From Lingula anatina (Eukaryota > Brachiopoda > Lingulata > Lingulida > Lingulidae), in assembly GCF_001039355.2 (NCBI RefSeq), contig NW_019776187.1:64762-95127 (forward strand): a stretch of 30,366 nt of DNA, read 5' to 3'. The first letter of the stretch is position 1; each line of letters begins with the position of its first letter. A program made the translations under genes and the position numbers. Below the pieces are notes generated by a model. The model did not search any database. It was not told the origin of the DNA and saw nothing but the letters and a program-made list of their open reading frames with translations. Shown here in pieces: positions 1 through 9,903 of this stretch.

Positions 1-739
1 GTGGACCTGGCCAACGACACCCCGAGAATTTGTTTTTTACGGTTTGATTGTGCGTATGCCATGCACGGAATTTACAAACGAGCGACGGGATGATGTAGCC
101 TGCAGTATTAGCGGTAAGCGTGCCAAGTTTTAGGGGGCTCCGATGCCCGGCAGTATTTTATTTCGATTATTATGTTGGAACTGGATTTTTCTTGTTTCAC
201 AAGCTGACTATATTTTATTGTCTCTATGGAGGTATATGGGGACTTTACGACATTCGGTTTAAAGGCTTTAACCACTTGTTATAGTTTATGTTTGCATTGT
301 ATTGGATTAATGTGGCAGTCCAAGGTTGTTGTAGGTGGTTTTCAAGTTTATGCACCCGGTTTTAATATCATTTAGCGATTTTACGACAATCGTTTACTAT
401 CCAATCAAGGTGACAGCCGAGCGTGTTTTAGTATTACAGCTTTGGCAAAATTCAGAACAAAATTTTGCGACACTGATTGGTCACATACTGCAGATATAGA
501 TACGTAGATTTAGTTATTTAAAAACTGAAAGTTGTCTTTTCTTCATACTTCAGTGGACAGTTGGTATAATAAAACAAATTGTGCACAGTCTTGGAGATTA
601 TGAAGAATGCTGACCAGAAAGAGGCAAGGGGCGCCCTCCTCTCACTGTGCACTATTTGTTTATGAATTATGATAACATCTTTTTAAAATGTGCATTTTTT
701 CACCCTTTGCTTACTGTGTACATGTCAAATTTCAAATAG
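1..739. other. Intron 5' of first visible HADH exon
   Basis: No coding exon is visible here. The first HADH exon in the window opens at 740 after an AG and starts just beyond the glycine-rich nucleotide loop. The missing upstream exon(s) should encode the mitochondrial presequence and the start of the Rossmann fold. I looked for an exon ending in a Gly-Ile-Ala-Gln-like stretch and found none, so the stretch is probably intron. No convincing repeat was seen. Confidence 0.6.
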
Positions 740-3725
740 GTGGCAGCACAGTCTGGGCATAATGTCACTATGGTTGATGTCTCAGAAGAAGTCTTAAAGA
801 AGTCACAGGCCAACATTGAGAAAAGTTTGATGAGAGTGGCAAAGAAGAAATTTGCAGATAAGCCAGAGGTAATAGTGTAGACAATTGATTCTTTAAAAAT
901 AGTAATTCTCTAAAACTTGAACAACCTACTGGTACACGGTATATTGCTGTTTCACCAGCATTTTGTTGTAAAACAGGTTACATACCCAGTATATTAAAGG
1001 AATGCCCTTTAGTGATAACAAAATGTTTTGAGTGTTACAGTGTTCCATGATAGTGTACACATGTCTCTCTCTCTCTGTTGCCCTTAATATGACAGTAATT
1101 CCTTCAAATTCAGGAAGGTCAAACCTTTACCAAAGAAGTACTGAGTCGTATCAGTGTGAATTCAGACCCTGCTCAAGCTGCCAAATCTGCAGACTTAGTA
1201 GTGGAAGCCATAGTGGAAAATATAGACATCAAACAGAAGTTGTTTAAAACCTTAGATGAGAATGCACCTCAGTAAGTAAATAAAGTTAAATCTTCTGATT
1301 AAGTTTTTTTTAAATCATACTTCATATTTTACATGCAGTATATATATATATATATATAACCTGGTCGCAATGTTTCTTGGCAAACAAATCACTATCACTC
1401 CTGCCTTCAGGTCAAAGCAGATACTAACCCAGATGTATCTGTACTTAATTTTAGACATACCATATTTGCCAGCAACACGTCTTCCCTGCCAATCAAGGAC
1501 ATTGCCAAGGCAACACAGAGGCTTGACAGATTTGGAGGACTGCACTTTTTCAACCCAGTGCCAGTGATGAAGTTAGTGGAGGTGAGATAACAGTGTGTTA
1601 GGGGTACCAGCAAGAGATGCATCATTAAGTGCTCATTCTCAATGAGACTATTGGTCTATGTAGGGAACTTGCTGAATGGGGACTCTCCCTGAGCCCAACC
1701 AGATTAACACACCTCTTGTTTCCAACTCACTGGTATTATCACCAGCTTTTCTTTGTATTAATCATTGCCAAAAGGAGGTGTGTTAATCTTTTTAATGTGA
1801 TTGCATCCAGCGAAGGTTCCCTCAAAGTTGGATTGAATTATGTAGAACAATAGTTTCATAGGGAATGAGCCCACAGATATGAGTTAGACAGAAAACTTTT
1901 CTTTTTAATCCCAGTTAGGAACTTCTTATGCTTCTAACGTGGATGTAATAGGAAGAAGTGAGAAAGAGAACTCTGCAAAGTTCTTTTGAAGAGCTGGGGA
2001 GATGATTATTGTATTAGATGTGACAGTGTGTTATTCTGATCATGTGTGTTGTATATTTTAGTGGACAAGACTTCAATTAATGAATATTATAAAAAGAATG
2101 AATATTTTAATGTGTAATATTTTCTTTTTTTCTGCAATATTGATAAATTTCAAATGAAGGTTTTGTCTTTTCTCATTTATCATGGTGAACTCAATTTTTT
2201 AAATATTCATCTACAGTATATTAAAGACACTGTTGCTTTTCCTTCACTGATGGCCTGCCTCCTTGCAGTCAAATATTTGTGAAATATGAGGGATTTTTTG
2301 TGTGTGTGAGTTATTAGGTGATACGCATTCCTGAGACCAGCGATGATACTTTCAAGTCTTTGGTTGCATTTGGACAAGCTGTTGGCAAAACTACTGTGGA
2401 GTGTAAGGTAGAGTACCTTTCTTAAAAGTTCTTACTCGATTTTTCTAGTATTAACATCTCTGGGAAGGAAATGTAAAATCCACCACTTCTTTGAAAAGTA
2501 TAGGATTTGATATTTCTCACAGTGGGAATTGGCTGTGGTTAAATTAAACATGAGGTTTAAATTACAAGAAAAAACCCTGTATGATGATAGCTGAATAATT
2601 TTCAAATACTTTATTGGATATTCAACAACTTTATTGTTCTAGACATACAGAAATATATTAATCTTTTCAACAATAATGTACAATTCAGGAATCCTTATGA
2701 CATTCGCTGAATAACATAAAATTTATAACACCTGAATGGTAACCCATCTAATTTTCAGGACACCCCTGGGTTTGTGGTCAACAGGCTGCTTGTCCCATAC
2801 ATGGCAGAGGCTATCAGGATGTTAGAGAGAGGTAGATGGGGTTTCTAGTTTGTTTTCAGGGCCTTACAAAAATTACATATCCTAAAATAAAGCAGTAGTG
2901 CACATGACAAATCCACTGATATTTTTATTTTTATTTTCAAGTGATAATTTGAGAGAAAATTAAAAGCATATTTTTGTTTGCACACCTTTGATCAAAAACT
3001 GTTATGTATATGTATACATATACATATACACATACATATGTATATGTATACACTATTATTATTATTTTTATTCATAGGTGATGCCACTGCCAAGGATATA
3101 GATGTAGCCATGAAGCTAGGAGCTGGCTATCCTATGGGACCATTTGAGCTGTCAGACTATGTGGGGTTAGACACCATGAAGTTCATTCTGGATGGTAAAT
3201 GTGCAGTTTGAACACACGCCAAATCATATATCTTTGTGCAAACTGACAAACTGAATACATGGCTCCAATATTACAACTTTTTAATGTTTTCAAGCGAGAT
3301 AAATAATTCATTGATGTGGTTGCAAGGAAATACAATTCAAAGAAATTGCATAGCAATTGAAGATATTTTGTCACAGGGCCACATCTATTATTCAAAACAC
3401 CAACACTACTGTTAGTTCACATCAAGCAAAGACTGGTTTCCACCATTGCCATACATAACAACACTAAGAGGCTTTCTTATATATTCTCAATCAGCCTTGC
3501 TACCATTTTTTCTTTTAGATATGAAATCATAATAACAACATATAGGTGCTTCTGGATGCACTGTATTTTAAAAGTGAATTGTTGTCTTTGTTGTTTATAG
3601 GCTGGAGTAAAAATTTTCCTGATCAGCCACTGTTTAAATCAAGCCCTTTGTTGGATAAAATGGTAGAAAATGGTAAACTGGGAATGAAGTCAGGAGAGGG
3701 TTTTTATACCTACAACAAAAAATAG
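740..3725 (+). CDS. HADH: Hydroxyacyl-CoA dehydrogenase, mitochondrial (partial, 5' exons missing)
   Basis: HADH oxidises L-3-hydroxyacyl-CoA to 3-ketoacyl-CoA with NAD+, the third step of mitochondrial short/medium-chain beta-oxidation. Seven exons join in frame: 740-868, 1114-1271, 1455-1581, 2318-2407, 2759-2831, 3078-3194 and 3601-3725. Introns are all GT-AG. They give 272 residues; the vertebrate enzyme has about 314, so roughly the first 40 (presequence and glycine-rich NAD loop) lie outside the window. Visible family marks: [13 protein letters not shown] (Rossmann strands), [19 protein letters not shown] (substrate-binding Ser), [16 protein letters not shown] (catalytic His and Glu), GFVVNRLL (conserved Asn), [20 protein letters not shown], and a [10 protein letters not shown] end. 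No peroxisomal C-terminal signal is present, consistent with the mitochondrial single-function enzyme. The intron at 1582-2317 is featureless AT-rich DNA; TA-rich microsatellites lie at 1339-1358 and 3001-3060. No frameshift or missing active residue is visible in the part seen. Confidence 0.96.
1339..1358. repeat. (TA)10 microsatellite
   Basis: A perfect TA run inside the HADH intron between exons 1114-1271 and 1455-1581. Confidence 0.95.
3001..3073. repeat. TA/CA-rich and ATT microsatellite
   Basis: Imperfect ATGTATACATAC-type alternation followed by an ATT run, immediately upstream of the HADH exon at 3078. The T-rich end also serves as that exon's polypyrimidine tract. Confidence 0.85.
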
Positions 3726-4700
3726 CTCTGGACAGTGAGGTAAGTAAGGTAAAAAAAATCATGGGCATAGAAGCAGCTTTCAAACAAGACTGACTCAGTT
3801 GAGAAATCAGAGGAAAAGAGTAATTTTATTTCATCTGGAACAATAGGTTTCCCATCCCGTTTCATTCTAAAAAATTCCATGTGAATCATTCTGGTAGTCA
3901 CAAGATGTTAAGTGATACAATTTAACATATTAATTTTATGAATGGACTTAACAAGATTAGAATGCATACCATGTCAATTTATCAGCAAATTAATTGTTAT
4001 AAAGGCAGTGATATATTTCTTTTAATAATAATTTGAAGTGGAGGTGTAACAACATAGAATAGAGCAATTTTTCTGCAGAGATGTCATGGATTCATGTTAA
4101 CTGACCCAGTAATAACCAGCCTAAGGCCATTGAAGATTCCAAGCATTTGGAATAGAAACAAAATCATAATGTGAAAGATATTTCCAAGATATAAAATTCA
4201 CCTAAAATGAAAGAGTCTTCTGATCAAAAAATGGGTCATTAAGTGATAAAATCGCAGTAAAATTTTTTAACATAGATAAATCTCATTTCATCAGGATCTT
4301 CATTCATTTATTATGTTTTTCTTGAAAATACAATTTAGATACTGTAATAAGGTATCACTGCCCTTCTTTGAATTTTAACATAGTGCATATGGATGTCAAA
4401 TTCCTTTCCAGGAATTCAAAACTAGCCTCTGAAGTCACAAGAACTGGGGTCATGAGGACAAGGCAGTACGGAATAAGGGGTTTTCGGGTTATATGATGCA
4501 TTATGTAAATGGACATGAATGATGGCCTATATAAAGCAATAGAATTATGTGCCCTTCAGCAGGACATTTGAATCAGTATTACAGGGTACTGGTAATTCAA
4601 CTGTGATTTTTACACAATTACATTCAGTGACACTGAAATTATGCCTTTGTGGTGATTGAAAATATATAAAAGAATAAAGCTATTCACTTTATTTTTTCTA
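3726..4700 (+). other. HADH 3' untranslated region
   Basis: Non-coding sequence after the HADH stop. A consensus donor (GAG|GTAAGTAAG) lies only 14 nt after the stop, with GT at 3740-3741. A good acceptor (TTTTTCTGCAG) ends at 4078, so the 3' UTR may carry an intron. An AATAAA at 4673 is the likely transcript end. The opposite strand has only short open frames without family features. Confidence 0.6.
4673..4678 (+). terminator. HADH polyadenylation signal AATAAA
   Basis: Canonical hexamer about 950 nt after the HADH stop. Another AATAAA at 4972-4977 is an alternative. Assignment is by position only. Confidence 0.5.
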
Positions 4701-5316
4701 TTTTTCTAAGTATTTTAATCTTTGAAAAAAGGGTTTGTATTTTCAAGAAAAGTTTTGGTAAACAAGTGGTGTACGTATTTTAAGTGTATTGTATGAAAAA
4801 ACGGAAATTAAATTTTGCCATTAATTTTGATATTAACATATAACTAAAGCATGCACTGGGTGACAACATCTATTTTTGCCATTACATGTATTCGATATAA
4901 ATACTCTGCTGCACATTTGAAAATACAGGAATTATTTTCCGAGTAACATGAATCACATGATAATAAAAACTGATTGCAAAGAAGAACCTCCTCAAGTGGC
5001 GGTGGATTGTAATTGTGTTAGGTGTGACACTCAGAGTTCAGTTTGAAGTTCTCGAAGATTTCCACATTCATGGTTAAACACTTGACACAACATCAGCATA
5101 AGGTTCATCAAACCCCTCACAGCAGCGCTCAATCAACCCGTTTCCCTCTGGAGGAGGGAGGCAATGTTTTGGGAAAAGAATTTTAATCAATTTTAATTAC
5201 TTAAAAGTAATTACAGGTGTACATTTCCATGTTGAACCCTACATTCTGAGAAATCGAAATTTTTTTCTGGGAGACCCTTAGCAAACAAAAAAGTCCCTGA
5301 CATTTGCTTTAAAATG
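4701..5316. other. Convergent spacer between HADH and the minus-strand locus
   Basis: No gene is visible. On the minus strand, two ATTAAA-type hexamers near 5183 and 5195 (TTTAAT on the plus strand) lie about 120-130 nt after the stop of the leftmost alternative exon and could end its transcript. One copy of the TTAGGTGTGACA repeat lies at 5015-5030. Confidence 0.5.
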
Positions 5317-5760
5317 TCACTTTTTATGTTTTGGATATTTTATGTCTGAAGATCTCGTAAGTCTTTCTAATATATCTCCATACTCATTTCCCAGCTCACT
5401 CCTACACGCCTCGATGAGACTCTCTTTGATTCTAGGAGGTAAAGTCTTCACCATGGAGTATTTCCTCGTGTATATATCAGCAGAGATGCCATGCTTCTGG
5501 CACCAGGTGATCTGACCTTGTGGCATCCTTTTGACAAATACAGAAGTTCCCCAGGGGCCGATCTTTAAATATTTGCCAAGACCCTCTGCTTCCATATAGA
5601 GCATACACTCCTTCAGTTCATCTGCCCTTACCATCCTCAATGACTGCTGAATTGAACGAGTAAAAACAACAGGGCCATAATGTCCAAGAATTCTTGTCAC
5701 ACATTTCTGCAAATTGGGTGTCTTGTTATGTCTTGCCTGGCTAACAGTTTCTGCCAACAT
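5317..5760 (-). CDS. Alternative terminal exon A, unrecognised GPxV/wing-like domain
   Basis: I do not recognise the family. The exon opens after TTCCAG in phase 0 at 5760 and encodes 147 residues to a TGA. Near its start is a helix, then GHYGPVVFTRSIQQSLR, a second helix (RADELKECMLYMEAEGLGKYL) and a beta-like tail with FVKRMP. That order (helices, then a Gly-turned hairpin) suggests a winged-helix-like fold, an inference only. A second half follows: HGISADIYTRKYS, then a helical segment ending NEYGDILERL. The exon at 6637-7116 is a clear paralogue, and those at 8448 and 9475 are distant ones. Joined to the common exons it would give a 489-residue protein. It could instead be the last exon of a separate small gene. 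Confidence 0.7.
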   Translation of the reverse strand: MLAETVSQARHNKTPNLQKCVTRILGHYGPVVFTRSIQQSLRMVRADELKECMLYMEAEGLGKYLKIGPWGTSVFVKRMPQGQITWCQKHGISADIYTRKYSMVKTLPPRIKESLIEACRSELGNEYGDILERLTRSSDIKYPKHKK

Positions 5761-6636
5761 CTGGAATGACAACATTATATCTGGAGGGATGGTATTACTG
5801 GATCATAACTATGTTAGGTGTTACCGTGCATGAGTTTTGGGTTCAGTGTGAGGTGAGACAGTACTTTTATCATCACAAGTGGCAAACTGCTCATAAATCA
5901 CAAACAGACCTGACATATTGCCAAACATGCCAAAAAAATGTTACACGCAGCATATATCCTTAACTTTAAATCTGATGTGTGCCAGCTTCTTCATTTTTAA
6001 ATTTCCATGTATGAATGCTCTCTGGATAATTATACACAGCATACCCTTTACTTAAGATCTCATGAGTGCCAGCTTCTTTATTTTCAAATCTCCTTATGTG
6101 CATGCTTTCTGGATAATTATGTGGAAGCTTTTTTATGAACCAACTGCAACCTTCGATCTGAGGCTCATTTTATGCAAATATCATTCTCACAGACCTAATT
6201 ATATTACATTAGCATTTCATATGGTCACACAGGTTTATCATTATCAATGTCAATTTTAACAAATTAAGTCTAACTGACCTCTATATAGATCAACTAATAA
6301 TTTCCTGAGGGGTTTTATTTCTTATATATATATATATACTTTTTATTAACTGATCTATATAGATGCCAAATAGACTCTATTTGCAATACAGTCACAAAAA
6401 GACATTGGTAGCTTAAGTGAACCATTTTAATTAAATCAAATGACATTTTAGTATGAGTTTATTTTTCAGAGAATGAAAAATGTATCTAACCAGAAATTAT
6501 TCCAGAATGTTGAGTCAAACCTATTTCAAAGTTGCATGTCCTCCATAAACATCTAAATAACAAATGAAAACCTCATCGTCTTTTCTTTTGCACATCATTA
6601 TTTTATATTATTACATGATTACAAAACACAGGAGAA
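5761..6636. repeat. Spacer with 87-bp tandem duplication
   Basis: Intron-like sequence between terminal exons A and B. Two imperfect copies of an 87-bp unit occupy about 5948-6034 and 6035-6121. Both contain GTGCCAGCTTCTT and CTGGATAATTAT. A copy of the GTTAGGTGTTACC motif lies at 5813-5825, and an inverted repeat at 6281-6362. Possible AATAAA on the minus strand (TTTATT near 6316 and 6459) could end transcripts using exon B. Confidence 0.7.
6281..6362. repeat. Inverted repeat (20-bp arms, 42-bp loop)
   Basis: The arm CTATATAGATCAACTAATAA (6281-6300) is matched at 18 of 20 positions by the reverse complement of 6343-6362. The loop contains a TA run. Transcribed, it would form a hairpin between exons A and B. 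It could be a tiny foldback element remnant. Confidence 0.75.
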
Positions 6637-7116
6637 CTAAACATTTTCATTTTGATCTTCACAATCCAGTCCTGGAGCCTTAGGTGAATACAGTTCCTCT
6701 ATGACATTTCCATACTTCTCCCCTACTTCATATCTACACTTTTCTATAAGTTGCCACTTGGCATTTGGTGTCAAAGTCTTCACAATATACGAGTCACATG
6801 TGTAATATCTTTTCATGTATATATCTGTGGAGATGTCATACTTTTGGCACCAAGTGATGTCATCCTGTGGGTGTTTTTTAACAAATATGGAACTTCCCCT
6901 GGATCCAACCTGTAGATATTTGCCAAGGCCCTCTGCTTCCATTTGGATCATACAGTCTTTCAGTTCATCTGCTCTGACTCTCAAAGATTGCTGAATTGGG
7001 CGGACGTACACGATGGGTCCATAGTGTCCTAGAATGCTTTTCACACATTTCCACAATACTGATTTCTTGTGGCTTCCCTCCTTGTTCTGTGCATCTGCTG
7101 ATAAAGTTTCTATGAT
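6637..7116 (-). CDS. Alternative terminal exon B, unrecognised GPxV/wing-like domain
   Basis: The exon opens after TTGCAG in phase 0 at 7116 and runs 159 residues to a TAG. It is the closest relative of exon A: shared stretches include LGHYGPIVYVRPIQQSLR, MEAEGLGKYL, FVKKHPQ, ITWCQK and an IS-DIY-KRYY segment. After these it has its own acidic C-terminal tail. The acceptor context TGTCATTGCAG also resembles exon A's TGTCATTCCAG, so duplication included intron sequence. With the common N-terminus the product would be 501 residues. Function is unknown; a nucleic-acid-binding role is inferred from its position in the same splice slot as Myb/SANT-like exons. Confidence 0.7.
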   Translation of the reverse strand: MIETLSADAQNKEGSHKKSVLWKCVKSILGHYGPIVYVRPIQQSLRVRADELKDCMIQMEAEGLGKYLQVGSRGSSIFVKKHPQDDITWCQKYDISTDIYMKRYYTCDSYIVKTLTPNAKWQLIEKCRYEVGEKYGNVIEELYSPKAPGLDCEDQNENV

Positions 7117-7618
7117 CTGCAATGACATAATACCTGTCATGTAAAAAAATAATGTCAAGAAAGGCACTTTTTGTCAACTTTGAGCTCCCCTCACCCCCTT
7201 CCCTCTTTAGCAACAAGGCATGGTTTGTTGCCACTTGATATCTATTAAGGGAAACAAGAAATTGCTGGCATAACTTTCAGTAATTTTTCATTCACTTTGC
7301 AAAACACTACTTTGGCTTGATTTAGGTAAAAGTCCTTTTTGCCAGAGACGTAGCAAGTGCACCTCGCATGCCCATCACACTTTATGTGCACAGTAAACAC
7401 ATCTTAAAGTATTATACAACTTGTATATGGGACATGTTAAATTAAAAAAAAGCTCCATATAGTCCACAAAATAAAAATCAAACATTATCTACAGCTCCAT
7501 GCTTTATTATCAACTATTTCATATATAAATCTAAAAACCTTTACAATTTAATAAATAACTAACATTAAACAATGTTTATTTTTGTAGCCTGACAACTGTA
7601 CCTCACTGAAGTGTTTCC

Positions 7619-7671
<53 letters not shown>

Positions 7672-8447
7672 TAAGATTGAAACCAAAGGGTGATTTTACA
7701 TTTATAATGTAAAAATTATTGAATATTACAAACTTGACAATGATACATTTAGTGATTTACATATTTTTAAATTATATATGTAATTTAAATATTTGAACTT
7801 AAAGTATAAATTTCATTGATAAATGAGGACTTAAAACCTTCAGTTTTTAGGTTGAGTAAAATAAATACCTTTAATATTCTTACATTATTTGATAAACTAC
7901 AAAAAATTCCTATTAACCAAAAGAACAAAACACATTCCATCATTATATAGCATTTCCATAAAACCCCTTTACACTGGATGGCATCCCTTCTGCGACCTTG
8001 AAACTGGCATCGCTGTGGTTGTAGAAAGGAACCACAAGCATCGCTTTGGTTGCAGAATGAATGCTCAATGATTGGTCAGTCATCGGCATGTAAAGTTTTT
8101 TTTTTTTTTACTCATAAATTGGTCCCTTCTACAGGACACAGAAAGGAATGTTGTCCAATGCAAATGGGGCTTTACTGATTGACCATTGCAATTTTTGGTG
8201 AAGCCTTTGGATATTTACTGAATGGTTCCACTTCACTGGATTCATGCTGTAATGTTAACATTTTTTTCTTGTCACTTAAACCTTTTCTGTTGCAAAGAAT
8301 GAAACATGTGATTAATTTTTTTAAAAAGTTGTGAATATTAGAATTTCATTAATTTGCTAAATAACTGGTGGTCATTTAGTACCCAAAATCTGACCTAAGT
8401 GGAAGTTTAGGTAACAAGCCCAGAATGAGCCAAATATGAATAAAGTA
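7117..8447. other. Spacer between terminal exons B and C
   Basis: AT-rich, no coding exon seen on either strand. It holds a long ATA/TAA microsatellite (7619-7670). A short direct repeat pair of 20 bp with 30-bp spacing occurs at 8008-8027 and 8038-8057 (GCATCGCTKTGGTTGYAGAA). There is also a T run at 8098-8110. TTTATT at about 7503 and 7584 gives minus-strand AATAAA candidates for exon C transcripts. Confidence 0.6.
7619..7670. repeat. (TAA)n microsatellite
   Basis: About 17 near-perfect trinucleotide units. Confidence 0.95.
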
Positions 8448-8858
8448 TCATGCAATCTGGCCATTTCCAGAAAATAAATCTGGAAATTTCCTGCGCAGCA
8501 ATTCAGTTTCTGGATGTATGAATAACAGCCTCAGGAAGGTTTTTGTTGGCAGATACCTGTCTGCCAGGTTCAGTGTCAGTTCATAGTCACTTGTGTTTAT
8601 ATTAAACTGCTGAAGTACATGACAAGCTGCATGGTAGCTCTTGAAAAATGTCACTGTTTTTGACTGTTTGTACAAGAAGCCACACCCCTGAGATGCAAGC
8701 TGCCCAAAGATGGTGGCCACTACAGCTGAAGGTGGAGAACGCAGCCCACCCAACCTCTGCATGAATGCCCGAATGTTTACCACTGGGCCAGGCGACAACA
8801 ATGCTGCCCTCTTCAGTTCAGTTTCAGAAGCAACTTTTTTCTTCAATGTTGACATCAC
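8448..8858 (-). CDS. Alternative terminal exon C, diverged GPxV/wing-like domain
   Basis: The exon opens after TTACAG in phase 0 at 8858 and encodes 136 residues. It keeps the skeleton of exons A, B and D: an opening basic helix (LKRAALL), then PGPVVNIRAFMQRL, a helix (VVATIFGQLASQGCGFLY), a hairpin-like segment ending FFKSY, and a second part starting INTSDYELTL. It has lost the MEAEGLGKYL sequence of A/B, so it is an older duplicate. The reading frame is intact over its whole length, which argues for continued selection. Predicted product with the common N-terminus: 478 residues. The family is not recognised. Confidence 0.62.
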   Translation of the reverse strand: MMSTLKKKVASETELKRAALLSPGPVVNIRAFMQRLGGLRSPPSAVVATIFGQLASQGCGFLYKQSKTVTFFKSYHAACHVLQQFNINTSDYELTLNLADRYLPTKTFLRLLFIHPETELLRRKFPDLFSGNGQIA

Positions 8859-9474
8859 CTGTAACATGTGCACATGAATATGAGCTCCAGGAGGGGACCA
8901 ACATGGTCTATCTCAATGTTACATAATTTTTAGACACAAATTTCATACTCATGGATTAAATCCAATTTCTATCAATTTGGCGTGTCATGATGAGGCACCA
9001 AGTTTACATTTGCATTAATTAACCCTGAGCACATAAAAAATCACCAATAATGGAATACTGAGTCAAATATTCACTTTGAAACTTGCCTATATATATATGT
9101 ATCTATAGTCATCTTTATTCCTGTTTCACATGCCAACATTCATTCATACATATTTTGAAAAAGATGAAACCAGAATGACCTTCTGTCAATTTTTCTGTAG
9201 CAAAAACCATAGAATAATAGGTATTAGTATGATAGGTGTGAGTGTGGCATGTGACAAAATGACAGGGGTGCGTGCATCAGTTGTGATGGATCTGTCCTTG
9301 GTACAAATACATTAGGTGTGACAACAGAAATTCAAGTGTGTCTAGTGTCAGAGCATCATATGTTTGACACTGTGATAGTTGTGGCACATCTGTCACTTGA
9401 CAAAATACACACGAAACGACAATGCTTGTGACATTGCATTTGGTGTGACAGTCTTCAGTTTATAATTAGCAATG
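8859..9474. repeat. Spacer with TTAGGTGTGACA-type repeats
   Basis: Between exons C and D. From 9231 to 9450 there are several degenerate copies of an AGGTGTGACA-like word mixed with GTGACA and GTGTCA words, ending next to the exon D stop. A short (TA)n occurs near 9090. TTTATT near 9113 is a minus-strand AATAAA about 360 nt past the exon D stop. Confidence 0.55.
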
Positions 9475-9903
9475 TCATCCTAAATACATCTGTCCCAGCA
9501 ACCGAGTGCACTCCTTTCCAATCAATCTTTCTGTTGACTGTATCAGTCCACACTTAATCCCTGTGCTGAGTTTATCAAAATAGTTATCCTTCCTAGAATA
9601 ATAACCTTCATAGTCCTCCTGAGACACATAACTAGGAAGTTTGCCAGTACATTTTTGTGGAAGTTGCTTGACAAAACACTGGGTGTTTCGCCATGCCAAG
9701 CAACATCCCAATCCTTTCTTTGACAGTTCCATCATGATATCCATAATTTGGCCATAGCTGATTTTGGCTAGAAATCCATTCCCTTGAGCACGCACCAAGC
9801 CACGTATGGGTACTATGGGACCAGCGTACTTCATGATGGCAGCCTTTAGGCGGATGACATTGGAGGGTTTAATCACGGTGCGCTTACGCTGAGATGATTG
9901 CAT
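9475..9903 (-). CDS. Alternative terminal exon D, GPxV/wing-like domain
   Basis: The exon opens after TTTGCAG in phase 0 at 9903 and encodes 142 residues. A basic start (QRKRTVIKPS) precedes the shared domain: LKAAIMKYAGPIVPIRGLV, a helix IMDIMMELSKKGLGCCL, the strand-like CFVKQLPQ, then a second part with YVSQEDYEGYYSRK and a helical end. It matches exons A/B at the GP[IV]V-x-x-R, GLG and FVK-x-x-P positions, so these four exons form a paralogous set. The basic leader would suit a nuclear, DNA-binding protein (inference). Product with the common exons: 484 residues. Confidence 0.68.
   Translation of the reverse strand: MQSSQRKRTVIKPSNVIRLKAAIMKYAGPIVPIRGLVRAQGNGFLAKISYGQIMDIMMELSKKGLGCCLAWRNTQCFVKQLPQKCTGKLPSYVSQEDYEGYYSRKDNYFDKLSTGIKCGLIQSTERLIGKECTRLLGQMYLG

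Noticed and set aside
1032-1247. 71-codon plus-strand open frame
   Set aside because: It overlaps the HADH exon 1114-1271 in a different frame; the HADH frame has the family match and splice sites.
3183-3395. 70-codon minus-strand frame in HADH
   Set aside because: No domain, and antisense to a supported exon and intron.
6965-7234. Second minus-strand frame over exon B
   Set aside because: Out-of-frame shadow of exon B, whose paralogy to exon A fixes the true frame.
7619-7670. Regular repeat as a CRISPR-like array
   Set aside because: It is a trinucleotide microsatellite without spacers, in an animal genome.
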